Source of the DNA: Nephromyces sp. MM_2019
Taxonomy: Eukaryota > Apicomplexa > Aconoidasida > Nephromycida
Direction of reading: 5' to 3'
Length of the DNA: 19,004 nucleotides
Assembly: GCA_015657535.1 (NCBI GenBank)
Contig: JADHZB010001627.1
Coordinates: 1-19,004, forward strand
How positions within the stretch are numbered: the stretch's first letter is position 1; each line of letters begins with the position of its first letter. This document shows positions 1 to 10,110 of this stretch, one piece after another. The translations under genes were made by a program, and so were the position numbers. The notes below the pieces were generated by a model. It ran no database searches and was not told the DNA's origin. It worked only from the letters and a program-made list of their open reading frames with translations.

Positions 1-84
1 GTGGAAATGAATGAGAAATTGACGGTAAGACAGCGGTTGAGGGAGGGATTTGATAACCTTCGTAAGGGGTGTTTGACAGCTTGA
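1..84 (+). CDS. possible 3' terminal coding exon, truncated by window edge
   Basis: Frame 1 is open from the first base to a TGA at 82-84 and reads VEMNEKLTVRQRLREGFDNL followed by RKGCLTA. The charged, amphipathic composition looks like the C-terminus of a real protein, and the other two + frames are closed early. One - strand frame is also open across the same bases, so the strand is not proven. No family is recognised. An AATAAA at about 371-376 could serve as a distant polyadenylation signal for a + gene ending here. Confidence 0.2.
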   Translation: MEMNEKLTVRQRLREGFDNLRKGCLTA

Positions 85-571
85 AGATTCTAGTATCGTT
101 CAGTTGTCTATTCCTATACCAGGCAAAAAGTGCTCACATGCTACACCATCAACACTATTTGCTGCTCTAAGCGATGCACACACACTGAATGAAGCCGAAG
201 TTATGCCCAAAAAGAGGGAAAATTGCTCGGGAGAGGCGTGTGTGTCGACCCTAAACAGGGGTGTATAGTAGTATGTAAACGGTGCTGTGTAGCATACTTC
301 ATACTGCTATCTCTATATATGAATAAGTTCCTACCTACAAAGCGAAAACTGGCCCCCCAGCTCAATCCCCAATAAAGAGGAGCCGAATAAAAATTTAGCC
401 AACAAGTTTCTTTTCACTTTACAAAGGATCCTAAACTAGCGAAAGATGTTCAAGCACATACACATGCACACATACATATACACCAACACACGCACACACA
501 ACACATACACCTACCCTTCACCACCACGTCTTGGCGCCTAAAAATCTCCCCCTCTCCCTTCCCCCTAACCC
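85..571. other. intergenic region with CA-rich run
   Basis: No convincing gene is seen. The first half is unique sequence with an AATAAA at about 371-376. From about 455 to 520 the + strand is a degenerate run of CACA and CATA words. A C-rich stretch (CTCCCCCTCTCCCTTCCCCC) follows at about 545-565. The region separates a possible + gene end from the end of a proposed - strand gene. Confidence 0.4.
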
Positions 572-1534
572 TCACATCTACAAAACACACACACAAACCC
601 ACATACACAAACATATAACTACCTGCCAAGGATTGAAATCAACTGACTGGGAAAGCATCACACCGGCGTTGAAGATGATAAACGACAAAATCACAAGCAG
701 CGCCCATGAAATGCTACAGAAAGCTGACTTTTCCCGATAATTTGCCATACTTAGAGACTGCCTCTTCATTCTACCCATTTGCGTGTTAGTAAGCTCGAAT
801 AAAGCATTTCGAGGCTTCTCAAATCTGCCCCTAATTATTACACACACTTATCTTCAAACTAGTCGAAAGGCCTCTCACGAAGCATATCAGGCCATATAGA
901 AAGAGTTGAAATCGCATCTCCAATAAGACCTGCGAGCATTCCTAGAGAAGGAAAATCTTCAGCTAGCAAATTCGCATTATCAGCGTTACATCGTATTGAA
1001 GACACGTAAGGTACACACTGGGATACTGGATACACACACGCTTCGACGCTGAACTGGCATACTGGAGAAAGAGGAAGAAAACTACATACTTTAATTAGAA
1101 TAATCAAAATAAACATCAAAAAATCACATCTAAATAAAATATATATCTGATCTTCCTCCTTTCTTTTTAAAACAGCAGATTCTTGGAACACACAGACACA
1201 GGGATACACACAAAGACAGAAACACACACACAAATAGACATAAAATATAAGAAAATCACACACACCGAAATAAATACATACACACAAATAGACATGAAAC
1301 ACAAACACCCACGCACACACCAAAATATACGCGCTTTTCACACCCACACGCACACACACATCACATTCTCGGAGTTTCATTGCGCACTTCCCTCTCAGAG
1401 AAAACTACTCACCAAAAAAGATTACCTTCAAATGTGAGTGTGTCATAGAAACCTCTTCACAAAATCTTCACATTTTTCACTGGCAAACAGCGCTGATCAA
1501 CCTTTGCGATAGACCCCACTCCAACAGGCGACAT
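572..1534 (-). CDS. candidate spliced membrane protein with C-terminal anchor (Bet1-like SNARE possible)
   Basis: Seen: the best exon (about 804 down to 623) reads FEKPRNALFELTNTQMGRMK and then RQSLSMANYREKSAFCS. A hydrophobic span ISWALLVILSFIIFNAGVML follows, then SQSVDFNPWQ. A 45-nt intron (622-578, GTAGTT...TTGTAG) joins this to ATG TGA, giving a C-terminal Met and stop at 574-572. An upstream segment (about 1061-869) starts after a strong polypyrimidine acceptor and contains NLLAEDFPSLGMLAGLIGDA. A possible start ATG lies at 1534-1532 (MSPVGVGSIAKVDQ). The TG-rich stretch between fits an intron.

Known: Bet1-type Qc-SNAREs are about 110-120 residues with a tail anchor and a TMGRLK-like motif shortly before it. 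Inference: the order and hydrophobic spacing match, but the expected zero-layer Gln is not visible. Joining the upstream segment to the anchor exon also needs an awkward 32-nt intron or a change of frame. Exon structure is uncertain. Confidence 0.3.
1180..1360. repeat. CA-rich low-complexity tract
   Basis: This is a degenerate run of CACACA, AAATAGACAT and ACACAAA words. It contains two close copies of ACACAAATAGACAT (about 1228-1241 and 1282-1295). Read on the - strand it is TG-rich, like the sense strand of adenylate kinase introns, and it lies where an intron of the proposed - strand gene would fall. Long open frames through it on both strands are a by-product of the stop-poor repeat. Confidence 0.6.
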
Positions 1535-2115
1535 TCTCTGGAGAATCTCACTCCTTCACATCCCCCCTGTGACCAATATATATGAGCATCACAGCTTCTT
1601 TCTTCCCAAAAATTATCCTTCCTCATGAAGGCTAAATCAAAAACTTACGCCACTTTGCACTAAGTGGGAAAACAAATCGGCAAAAGGGGGAATCTACAAC
1701 ATTTCATCAAGTAAAAGCATCTGTTAAGTCTAAGTGAAGATGAGAGCCAAAAAACTTAATAAAGTTGCAATTTGATTCGTAAGGTGAAGGCTTTGAGTAT
1801 AGTGGTTATATCGGTTGAATTTTATGCCTAAAAAAATTACATTGGCGAAGACAACGGCAAGGATGTCTTTTAGCATCTCAAGCATTGCACTAAACGGAGT
1901 TTTACCACGAAAAAAACAGGTAGGGATAGCCTAATCAACCAGAAATCTAGTATACGTACACCATCAGCATGATGTACACTAACTATATTCCCATTTTTTA
2001 TCGAAAAAAACTTTTTTTTCAGTATTTGCTTTACTGAACGAAAAAAAAATCGCATTTTCTCGAAGTTGCATCAAAATACGCTAAAATATGCATTGAAAAA
2101 GTGGGGGGGGCCTTA
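1535..2115. other. intergenic, no gene recognised
   Basis: AT-rich sequence with homopolymer runs: A and T runs near 1985-2050 and eight Gs at 2102-2109. A short - strand open frame at 1870-2055 is rich in Lys and Phe from these homopolymers and is not convincing. TATACGTACACC at 1951-1962 is one mismatch from the palindromic motif found repeatedly after 10.7 kb. Confidence 0.4.
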
Positions 2116-2721
2116 TTACGGGAGGAAGAAGGAAATGAAAGCAATATCAAGTGCTGAGCAGATAAAACTGTGAGCGTGCAGAGGATCTAAATATGAAGAT
2201 GAGAAGCATCAGCAAAAAGAAACTCACCGTACAGCTGTTTATATACTACATACTTTTCCAAGGATAGTGGGTAACGTGAAAGAAACTCTCTCGAGCAGGA
2301 GAGAGAGAGAGAAAAAAAAATTCCAGCATGCACACAGGGAGCAATTCCAGCATGCACACAGGGAGCAATTCCAGCACGCACACACAGAGTAATTCCGGTC
2401 GTTCTCCGATGAATAGAGGAAGTAAAAAATGCCTACGAGAGTGCTGGTACTGTTATTCACCATGAATGAGAATGCCACCCTTTAACATGGTCAGTAGACA
2501 AGCACTCCTCGCGAGAAAAGAAGAAGTGCACGCACAGAGATAACCGGAGTATGTAAGCATCATCCGCAAAATTGTGAAACTCGGATACTAAACGACGCAC
2601 AAGGGCGCGAGACGAAGCGCGAATTTCCGTGTGAAAAAGCGGTTTGTATCTTGAGCTATTCAGAGGAGGGCGGCTCTCACTCAACCCATTGCACACACCA
2701 AATGGCAGACCTCGAACTCAT
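2116..2721 (-). CDS. candidate five-exon small protein, weakly sybindin/TRAPP-like
   Basis: Proposed exons, - strand: 2721-2699, 2655-2545, 2479-2386, 2285-2228 and 2186-2116. All introns are GT...AG, of 43, 65, 100 and 41 nt. The frames join without a stop to give about 118 residues. They begin MSSRSAIC, pass through RALVRRLVSEFHNFADDAYI, STLVGIFYFLYSS and SLEKYVVYKQLYDPL, and end SALDIAFISFFLP. The strongest splice signals are the last donor GTGAGT with acceptor ATTTAG, and the long pyrimidine tract before 2285.

Known: sybindin-family TRAPP subunits (Bet5, Trs23) end with a GI(K)-type strand, then a helix with E-VVKNPLY-like residues and a final helix. Inference: the spacing here is similar, but the N-terminal longin half is missing and few residues are diagnostic. 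The gene may be unrelated, and the exon set is my own reconstruction. Confidence 0.3.
2299..2319. repeat. GA/A simple repeat (pyrimidine tract on - strand)
   Basis: A run of GAGAGAGA followed by nine A residues. On the - strand this is T9 followed by (CT)n, which would form the polypyrimidine tract of the acceptor before the proposed exon starting at 2285. Confidence 0.7.
2320..2391. repeat. 24-bp tandem repeat, three copies
   Basis: Three adjacent 24-bp units start at 2320, 2344 and 2368. The first two are identical (ATTCCAGCATGCACACAGGG then AGCA), and the third differs at a few positions. A degenerate fourth start (ATTCCGG) follows at 2392. The unit is a multiple of three and stays open as an octapeptide repeat on the - strand. 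Under the proposed gene model, however, it lies inside a 100-nt intron. Confidence 0.85.
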
Positions 2722-2724
2722 GTC

Positions 2725-2940
2725 TGTGTTAGTGCGTGCGTGTGTTAGTGTCTGTATGCTGGTGTGTATGTTGTTGTCTGCGTGTGTTGGTCTGTGTGTG
2801 TTGCTGTGTGTGTGTTGGTGTGTGTGTGTTTTTGTATGTGTATATCTTGTGTGTATCATGTATGCATATCTTTTGTGTGTGTGTGTCATGTGTGTTCATC
2901 TTGTGTATGTATCTTATTTGCGTATCTTCTGTGTATCTTT
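2725..2940. repeat. TG-rich low-complexity tract
   Basis: About 200 bp of degenerate TGTGTG, TGTTGG and TGTATC words on the + strand. It ends at a pyrimidine-rich TTTTCTCTGATTCCAG at about 2938-2953 that would make a good + strand acceptor. A + strand intron is possible, but I could not find matching coding exons on both sides. Cys/Val-rich open frames across it come from the repeat. Confidence 0.65.
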
Positions 2941-2953
2941 TCTCTGATTCCAG

Positions 2954-3500
2954 AAGAAGCGTCAACCGTAACACAAAAAAAAATGAAAAGTCCACTCACA
3001 AGTTAAAGTTTAAGAGAGTCTTATAGTAGCTGTGAATCTACTTAGTTTCATGGCAGCCCCCGATCTCTTTTCTATGGGAAGCATTCGAAGCAGTGACTCA
3101 ACCCTTGTAGTGGAACAAGTACCGCAGCTAACACACTTCCCGGTGGGTAAACTGATATATTAAACGCACACAAATAACCTCAATAAAACACTCCTACAGT
3201 GGCTCTGGGTAGCGCACACACTTTTCTTAGCTTTTCCAGGAAAAAAAGAGGAAAATCTTCAATGTGCGAGCAATGATTTTCTGAGTGTGTGTTCAAAACC
3301 GTCAGATGCAGATCAAGACCAACAAAAGGGGATTTTTCGGTAGTTTTGAGGGCATTTTTCAACTGAAAAGAGGGCCTTCAAGTATACACTGCTGTGTTTT
3401 TAAGTCAAGACAAATCGCATGAGAATCAATTACTACTACAGGTTTTTTTTTTCGTGGCTTAATACGTATATAGGGGTTGCGAGATATCATCTGTAATGAG
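2954..3500. other. intergenic, no gene recognised
   Basis: Unique AT-rich sequence. A - strand open frame at 3180-3362 reads through FVGLDLHLTVLNTHSENHCS but has no splice or start context that I can support. CA/TG runs stop near here, marking the left edge of a compositionally different block. Confidence 0.35.
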
Positions 3501-3690
3501 AGTGTGTAGGTGCTTTCTCTCTACTGTATGTTGCTACTCTATGGTGATAGTGTGTTGGTGCATTTCCTGTTTAATGTGTGTTGCTACTCTATCATGAAGC
3601 TATACTAATACTTTCTCTTTGCTGCTTTTTACTACTCTCTATGATAAAATTGCACTACTCCTTTCTGTTTGCTGCTTTTTCCTGCTGTGT
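3501..3690. repeat. imperfect ~49-bp tandem array, four copies
   Basis: Units begin at about 3501, 3549, 3598 and 3648. Each carries CTTTCTCT or a similar pyrimidine block, then TGTTGCTACTCTAT or GCTGCTTTTTACTACTCT. The first pair and the last pair resemble each other most. No coding frame runs through it. Confidence 0.6.
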
Positions 3691-4330
3691 AATTTTATCT
3701 TGCTAGTAATAGAAAAACTCAACTCGCAGATTGGATTAAAAACGCAGAATTAAACACCCTCTTTAAGGCAGAATATATGTTATCAGAGACCCCCCATAGT
3801 ACAAACTGCTTAATGTATTCTGCAGCCTAAATGAGAAAACAATGCAACCACCAGCGTAACTTGTCTTGATAAGTGAAGGACCATCTTCGTGATGAAACCT
3901 CACTACCGTAAGTTTCGAACGACCCTTGGTAAAAACCCTCTTTTATAAGATTTTCCTCTGGCGAACATCCCTTGGTAAATCACCCGGTGATTGGTTAAAT
4001 ACCTCCTATATGCTTAGAGAGAGGCCAAAGTTAAGACTATATGAGGAAAATCGATCTAGGTGTAAAGTGCTGGCAACGTGTATCCGAGCACAAACGATTA
4101 GCTGCAGTAAAGTATAAAAAATGCCTCTGAAAGGATATTACAAAGTTTTCTGAAATGAATCTTTCCTGATGCTTTTTAGAGGAACTTCCTCTCTCCAGAG
4201 TAGAGCTAGTGTGTATAGTCCAGAACCAAGCCCTTGAGAATAGGAAAAAGCACATATACTTTGCAAGTAAGGTATCTGGTCATTGCTCTTACTTTGGTAA
4301 GAGAGCAGTTCATATACTTGTATCTAACTA
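3691..4330. other. non-coding AT-rich stretch
   Basis: No gene, RNA or repeat is recognised. Short open frames at 3926-4255 on both strands lack good starts or recognisable motifs. Confidence 0.35.
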
Positions 4331-4429
4331 GATCAATAGCTGTAGGTGGATCAAAGTCTGTAAGTAGATGGATTGCAGTAGATAAATCAATGGCTGTAAG
4401 TAGATCAATGCCTTCACCTAGATCAAAGC
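4331..4429. repeat. 18-bp-periodic degenerate tandem repeat
   Basis: Segments of 18, 18, 14, 22 and 18 bp start with GAT (4331, 4349, 4367, 4381, 4403), followed by GATCAAAGC. A typical unit is GATCAATAGCTGTAGGTG. The 14+22 pair restores the 18-bp phase. One + frame therefore reads a hexapeptide repeat of the form R/K-S-I/M-A-V-S without a stop, although that frame has no ATG at its beginning. Confidence 0.65.
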
Positions 4430-5335
4430 AAAGTTATCGTAGGACTTTATTGCGTGTAGGGCACTTGGTAATCATCTAGTAGAGCATTGACAAAGCGAAA
4501 CTAGATTTGCACCCTGTTTAAATCAGCAAAATCACTATTTTTAAAGCTATTACAGGGATAAGACTTGCTAGCATGTATACCATTTACTGGGAGAGAGTTA
4601 CTTCACTTTTATTGCGGATACGCACAGTTCTTGAGCACTAAAACAATAAATCATCATAAAGTATATATGAAATTTCTAGCCGTTTGCTGACCTGTCAAGT
4701 GAAAATGAGATTTTCTCCCAAACTCAGTCAAGCTAGAGTCCTGAGCAACCTTCTTTTCATGATCTGCTACTACTTCTATTTACTGGCTAGATGTGAGTTA
4801 TTCTCGTAAATGTTATCTGCTTAATATCTAGCAATGCAAAAGTAGGTGGGGCAAAAAGCTAGTATATATCTAGCAGGGAATACGGCTATCTTTGTTAGTT
4901 ATTGGATATATATTTCTAACAACTTGGGCACTGGTAGCAGGAACGATTAGTTTCTATCTAAGTAGAGTCTGCTCAAGTCTCCAGCGTATTTTAAAGATGC
5001 AAATGAATAAATCTATCGCCAGAAAAAGAATCCGCCGTAGCAAGCAGTACTGGCTGAAGTAAAGCAATGCTACGAGTTTTTGTATAGTAAAGCAGCAGCG
5101 TGAGCAATTCCACTTTCAATTTTTCCAAAGATAATCTACTTTTTGAGTGGAAAAGTCATCTCATGACAAATACAGTGAAAGAGTTGTTCCAAAGGTAATC
5201 AAATCAAAGGACAGCTCCATTGACTGAGCTATGCTTCACAAAAAGTAGTGTACCGTGCACCCGGGTACCTCAGAAGTGATAGAACGAAAAATATGAAATA
5301 GTGTTCAACTGGATAGTGGGTGAGCTCCATTTTAA
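4430..5335. other. non-coding AT-rich stretch
   Basis: No feature is supported. TAGTAG, GCTAG and CTAGC words are frequent, as in the rest of the 3.7-9.7 kb block. Confidence 0.35.
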
Positions 5336-5896
5336 TCGTTTTCGGTGACTAACAAACTGCATCGCACTGTTTACGTGCAGTCGTTTGTCGCTGTCATTGC
5401 TGTGGTCCAGCTATGTATTCTCACCATCCTTATTATCGTCCATGTTTGTCAGATATTTTCTTTTATGCTTTGTGGGCAGTTTGACAATATTTTTATTTCG
5501 CAGGGTTTTTTCCGCTTAAGTGTTTCAATGGGTAGAGTCTGTTCCTGTGACTGACTTTTTCACTTTTGTTTCTACATTTTTGTATTATATTTCTATGATA
5601 CCAGCGTTCATTGTGTATTGGCAGCAGGTAGCTGCACTTGCTGCAGTGCAAGGGGAAGCTTCAAGTGGCTCATACATACAAAAACCAGGAAACTATTGGT
5701 GTATGGTAATTACTTGTGCATGAAATTTTTTTGTGATGTTTTAAGAGGTACTACCGTACCTTTCAAAATAGAATTGGTACCATTGCTTTTTTGCAAAGCA
5801 GAAACTACTTTTTTGCATGGCTTTGTAGCACCAACAGCAAAGTTTACAGTCGTACAGGAAATGTTGTGGGGGTGGAAAAGAACTCGAAGTCACTAA
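5336..5896 (+). pseudogene. hypothetical hydrophobic frame interrupted by one TGA
   Basis: One frame stays open for 187 codons from after a TAA at 5333-5335 to a TAA at 5894-5896, except for a single TGA at 5552-5554. The first part is hydrophobic (SFVAVIAVVQLCILTILIIV) and could be a membrane segment. The second part contains VPFKIELVPLLFCKAETTFL. There is no ATG near the start.

The TGA could be removed by an intron with donor GTAGAG at about 5531 and acceptor ATACCAG at about 5604, but that shifts into another frame that ends at 5723. No family is recognised. It may be a decayed gene, a spliced gene or chance. It is the only long frame in a 6-kb block otherwise dense in stops. Confidence 0.2.
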
Positions 5897-8156
5897 AGAT
5901 CGAGGGTGATACACTTTTTACGCAAAAGTTTACGAGTTGGTACCACGTTGAAAGCTACTGAAGTAGATATTTTCTCCCCGTTTTTATCTTACTTTTCTAG
6001 TTAGCCAATCTTGGCGTGAACAGATAATCAGTTGCTAAAGAGCTGGAATAGGTTCAATCGATATTCTACTACTTTTATAGCCTGGTATTGATACCGTAGT
6101 GTTTGAAATCCCGGAAAATCGCTACGCTTCCTCACGTGCAGCTTATGCAACCCATGAGTCCCAAAAAAAGTCGTTTCTAATTTTTTCCTCCTAGCTTTTG
6201 TCTACTCTCAATCTTTTTTGCTATGAAAATACATGCATCTAAAGTCTTGAACATCGTGAGAGACAGAAAGTTTTTTCAGCTGAATTTCAAGACGGTAAAA
6301 ACGCCTAAAATTTATATTATATGCTCTACTGGTATACTTATTTGTTTACCGACTAGCTGAAGCTACTTATTAGCTCCAAAGGATATTAGCCAGCAATTTT
6401 CAGCGCTGCATACTAAATTAACAATGCTGCTGCTGCTTTAAAAGAGTAGTTACTCTTGTATCAGAAGCATCATATTCGTTGAATATTATGGTGTCTCCTC
6501 AAGATCAGCTAGAAACTAGTTTATCATTCTATAAGCATGACTACTTGTTTTTTGGTTTTTTTTAACTTAATTCTCTTGTAGTTGATTGAAAAATAATAGC
6601 TTATCAAAAAAAATTTAAAGTACTAAATCTTTTTCCTGCAAAAAACTTCATAGTGAAAATTTGCAATCATTTTTAGTCGTCTTTCAAAAAAAGTGGTATG
6701 CTTGCTACTTTTATTTAAAGTTTTTTTTCGGGAATTATGAGCGATAATAAGTCAATAAAATATGTTTTTTACTTTTTCTTGTGAGTGAAACAAATCATTA
6801 GCGACATGATTAGCTTCCAAAACGGAGGAAAACTGAAGACTTAAATATCTACTGCAAAAGGAATTCTTTTTTTACGTTATACTGCGAGGTATCTGGTTTT
6901 AATAGCACTATTATAACCTTCCACTAGAAGAGAAGATGACCAATAGTTGGTGCTTGCTACATGCGCGGCTCACTATCAAGGATTTCGAGCTTCTTTCAAT
7001 ACATCAAAATTTCCTTTTTGATTTGCTACTTAGCGATTTCTTTCTAGCTAGATTGGTGTTTCCAAATGTGTTTAATAAAGGTGTTTCCCCCCTAATTGCA
7101 GTAACTGTTTAGCCTCCTAAGACACCTCCCTAGAATGAGAGTATTTTATGGCTTTTTTGTTGTTCTAAGCTACTTGTATGCTGCTTGTAGAAGCGTAACT
7201 AGGCTTTTTTCTTGATTTAAAAGATAGCCTGTATCTGAGATGCCTCTACAAGTCTTTCTTGAACCCTCTCTTCGTGTGCTTCTTAAAAATATCAAGCAAA
7301 ACATGTTTAAGCTTTATATTGCTACTTTTCTGCATTGAGTTTGTCTTGTGTCTCCTGGTTCTTCTCTTAGTTATCTCTACGCTAAATTTAAAATGTTTTT
7401 AGCATTTTTTTGCCTTCACTCAGTTTTATCATAGAATTTAAGTATTTCTCCTTCTTGTTATTCTAGCTGATGTTTTGTTGTACCAAGGCACGAAAAAAAG
7501 TAGCAAACACACAAGTTATATGTATGCAATAACGCACCAATTTAGTTACATTAGGAACCTTAGCGTATGATAGATTGTGTCTAAGTCCTAGTTTAGAACC
7601 TCTAGTCATTTTTAGAGTTACTGCATGCATGTGTGTCCCGTTTCTAGCTTTTGTAAAAAAATATCATGACGAAGAGATAAGATTATTTAGTATATATTAT
7701 GTTAAGAATCCGTTTTAAATAATGTGTGCTAGAAAACCCCATTTCTTTGTCTGAAGCTAGCAAAAAGTGGTATGTATGCCTTAAATAAAGTAAAAATATG
7801 CAAACTCAATAGAAATTTACTTATAGAAACGACTAACAGTTCGTTTAGACGCCTTTCCAAGGGCTTCATGGCAGTCACAAATCTTTGTAAAATAGAGAAT
7901 GGAAAAAGATTTTGAAGCTGAAATCAGAGGAATTCAAGCTCTTTGAAACTTGTAGCCTTGTTTCACTGATGCTCAATCTTACTTCTACTCTACTTAAAGA
8001 TTGCTACCTGCAAAATCGATACGGTTAATTTGTTATTTTTGCATACTTCTAGCTCATTTTGATTCTCAATTTTCATAAATACTTTACTCAAAATAAAAGC
8101 AATCTCTTTGATTTCAGTCGTTTTTCGCCATTTTCTTTTCAATAAGCAGTGGAACG
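5897..8156. other. long non-coding AT-rich stretch
   Basis: Stops are frequent in all frames and I see no exon, RNA gene or tandem array. T-rich and A-rich runs (for example 6545-6615) and repeated CTAGC, GCTACTTT and AAAAAGTGGTATG words are typical. AAAGTGGTATG occurs at about 6690 and again at about 7765. Confidence 0.4.
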
Positions 8157-8301
8157 GTGTTTAGTAACAGAAAGCTTATTGATGATATGAATTGATTAGT
8201 TTTATGCTAACTCAGCCGTGCTTAGTAACGGAAAGCTCACTGTTGCTAAAAATTGATTGGTTTTATGCTAGTTCAACAGTGTCTACTACCTGAAAGCTTA
8301 C
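8157..8301. repeat. 61-bp tandem array, 2.4 copies
   Basis: Copies start at 8157, 8218 and 8279 with GTG(T/C)TTAGTAAC(A/G)GAAAGCT in the first two and GTGTCTACTACCTGAAAGCTT in the partial third. The tails share AATTGATT(A/G)GTTTTATGCTA. The spacing is exactly 61 bp twice. No frame is open through it. Confidence 0.8.
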
Positions 8302-9700
8302 TTTTTCCACTAGTTTGACTCAGTATATTTAACTCGCGATTTTCAGAACAAAGCTTTACGCTGAACCACATCTGTGATAAATCAGTTATCCAACGTTTTA
8401 TAGGTGAATTATTCCTGAGAAAAGCCATGCTCAGCCTATTTCATCGATTTTTGATAGCTTCCGCGCAATTTTATCGCTAATCAACGCTGCTTTTTAAGTT
8501 TTCTTGATACCAAACTGATGCCAAAAATTACAGTTAGAGAGGAAGATCGATAGCTTAAAACCTGAGCAGAACATTGTTACTAAAATCAGCGAAAAGAAGA
8601 AGCTGTTGTTACCACTGCAGCTAGTAACCATAGGATAAGCTACTACTAGTGTACTACATCTCTACAAGTATTTTAGCTATTACAGGTGTGAAAAGCTAGC
8701 TACTACTAGCATTATCATCAGCAGCGATATATACACATATTATCAAGCCGGACAGTATCGACTTGGGCTAACTCTCACTTCTGGTGACATTCCAGCATTC
8801 ATCAAAGGCTCACGAGATTCGCCTCGAGGTTTGCTCTACAGCTCTAATCCTCTCGTTATTGTATCAAAATCAAAAAGGCAATCTACTGCATAGTTTCCCT
8901 TTGGTGCTTTCCAGGTTAACTTTCATAGCAAGGCTTGTACTCTTGGCTGTTTGTTGCTAGCTATCTACTGTGTACACTGCTATACCCTGCCTAGTGTATA
9001 GCACGAGCAAAAAAATTTAGCGAACGGAAGGTGCTTCTGGTATATATAATGAGGCAGGCTAGTAAGTTTCGCATTCGTCCCAAAGGAGGCCTAGATGAAG
9101 TACTACCTACTAGATAGGACCTAGTGCACTATGCTACTACTCTGAAGAAAACGAGTCGCTCGTGCTGATGAGATATGGCTGGTTATATATACTGTATGCT
9201 TATCAGGTTTGTATGTGTGAAGCTTGAATACGCTGATTCTCAATCAATGAAAGTTTAAATGTAGAAAATAAACAACTCACTAGCAGAAATGCTCAGCATA
9301 AAGCGCTACCCTTTTATAGACAAACAGCGAGTTGCTCTGCTAAGCCTAGAAAAATAGATTATCGCAGTAATCTGGTAATTGTCATCAAGTTAGGCAGCAC
9401 AACAGCTGACGAAGGCAGTAAGAGACTACAATACAGAGGCAATTATTGATGAATGACTGCGTATTTCAGAATCCTGAAGGGGCATTAAAAAGAAGTAAAT
9501 CTTTAATTAAAGCCTTGGGTAAGGTAAGATTTGCGGAGTTTGGGTAGTCTTTTATCACAGAGAATGTGAGCTGGACGTATTACTAAAAAAGGGGGTTTCA
9601 GACTTGATTTCTACGAGATGATAGGGTTAAGATTCGGTCAGAAGGCATTTCATTCATCAAGGGAGAGAGGATGGCAAGCAGATCAAAATGAGTGCAGTAT
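8302..9700. other. non-coding stretch
   Basis: No gene is recognised. AGCTACTACTAG-type words recur at about 8638-8650 and 8693-8709. The CTAG-rich, TG-poor character continues to about 9.6 kb. Confidence 0.35.
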
Positions 9701-9935
9701 AGCTAGTCTTAACAATTGGACTGTTGGGTGGTAGATACCGTTTCAACCGGAAGAGTGCATCCGATAAAATGGTAGTTTAAGCTTAGCTTCGGCAAAAAGT
9801 CTGTTTTACCTAGTTTATGTGCACTTTTTGGGAGATAAGTACAGGAGTGTGCAGGTGTGAATATGTGTTTCTTTGTGAGTTTGTGCGTGCATTTATTCGT
9901 GTGTCGATTTATACCCGTGGGTCGGCGCTGTGCGC

Positions 9936-10110
9936 GCTGTGTGTGAATATGTGTATGCACGCATGTGCTGTGTGTGAATATGCGTGTGCACGCGTGTGCT
10001 GTGTGTGAACATAAATGTATGCAGATGTGTGCTATTCGTGAGCACTTAAATGCATGTAAGTGTACGCTGTGCGTGAACATATATACACCTGTGTGTGCTG
10101 TGTGTGGAGA
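9936..10110. repeat. ~31-bp minisatellite, six copies
   Basis: The start word GCTGTGTGTGAA or a close variant occurs at 9936, 9967, 9998, 10031, 10066 and 10097, with spacings of 31, 31, 33, 35 and 31 bp. The second half of each unit is a TG/CA purine-pyrimidine alternation such as TGTGCACGCGTGT. Because most spacings are not multiples of three, the Cys-rich (+) and His/Thr-rich (-) open frames across it are unlikely to be coding. Confidence 0.8.

Noticed and set aside
859..1380. 173-codon - strand frame taken as a single exon
   Set aside because: Its first two thirds translate a TG-rich tract and a T-rich segment that ends in a strong acceptor. Only the part after about 1061 looks coding.
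5520..5723. 67-codon overlapping frame
   Set aside because: It overlaps the longer frame at 5336-5896, starts from a non-ATG codon, and has no independent support.
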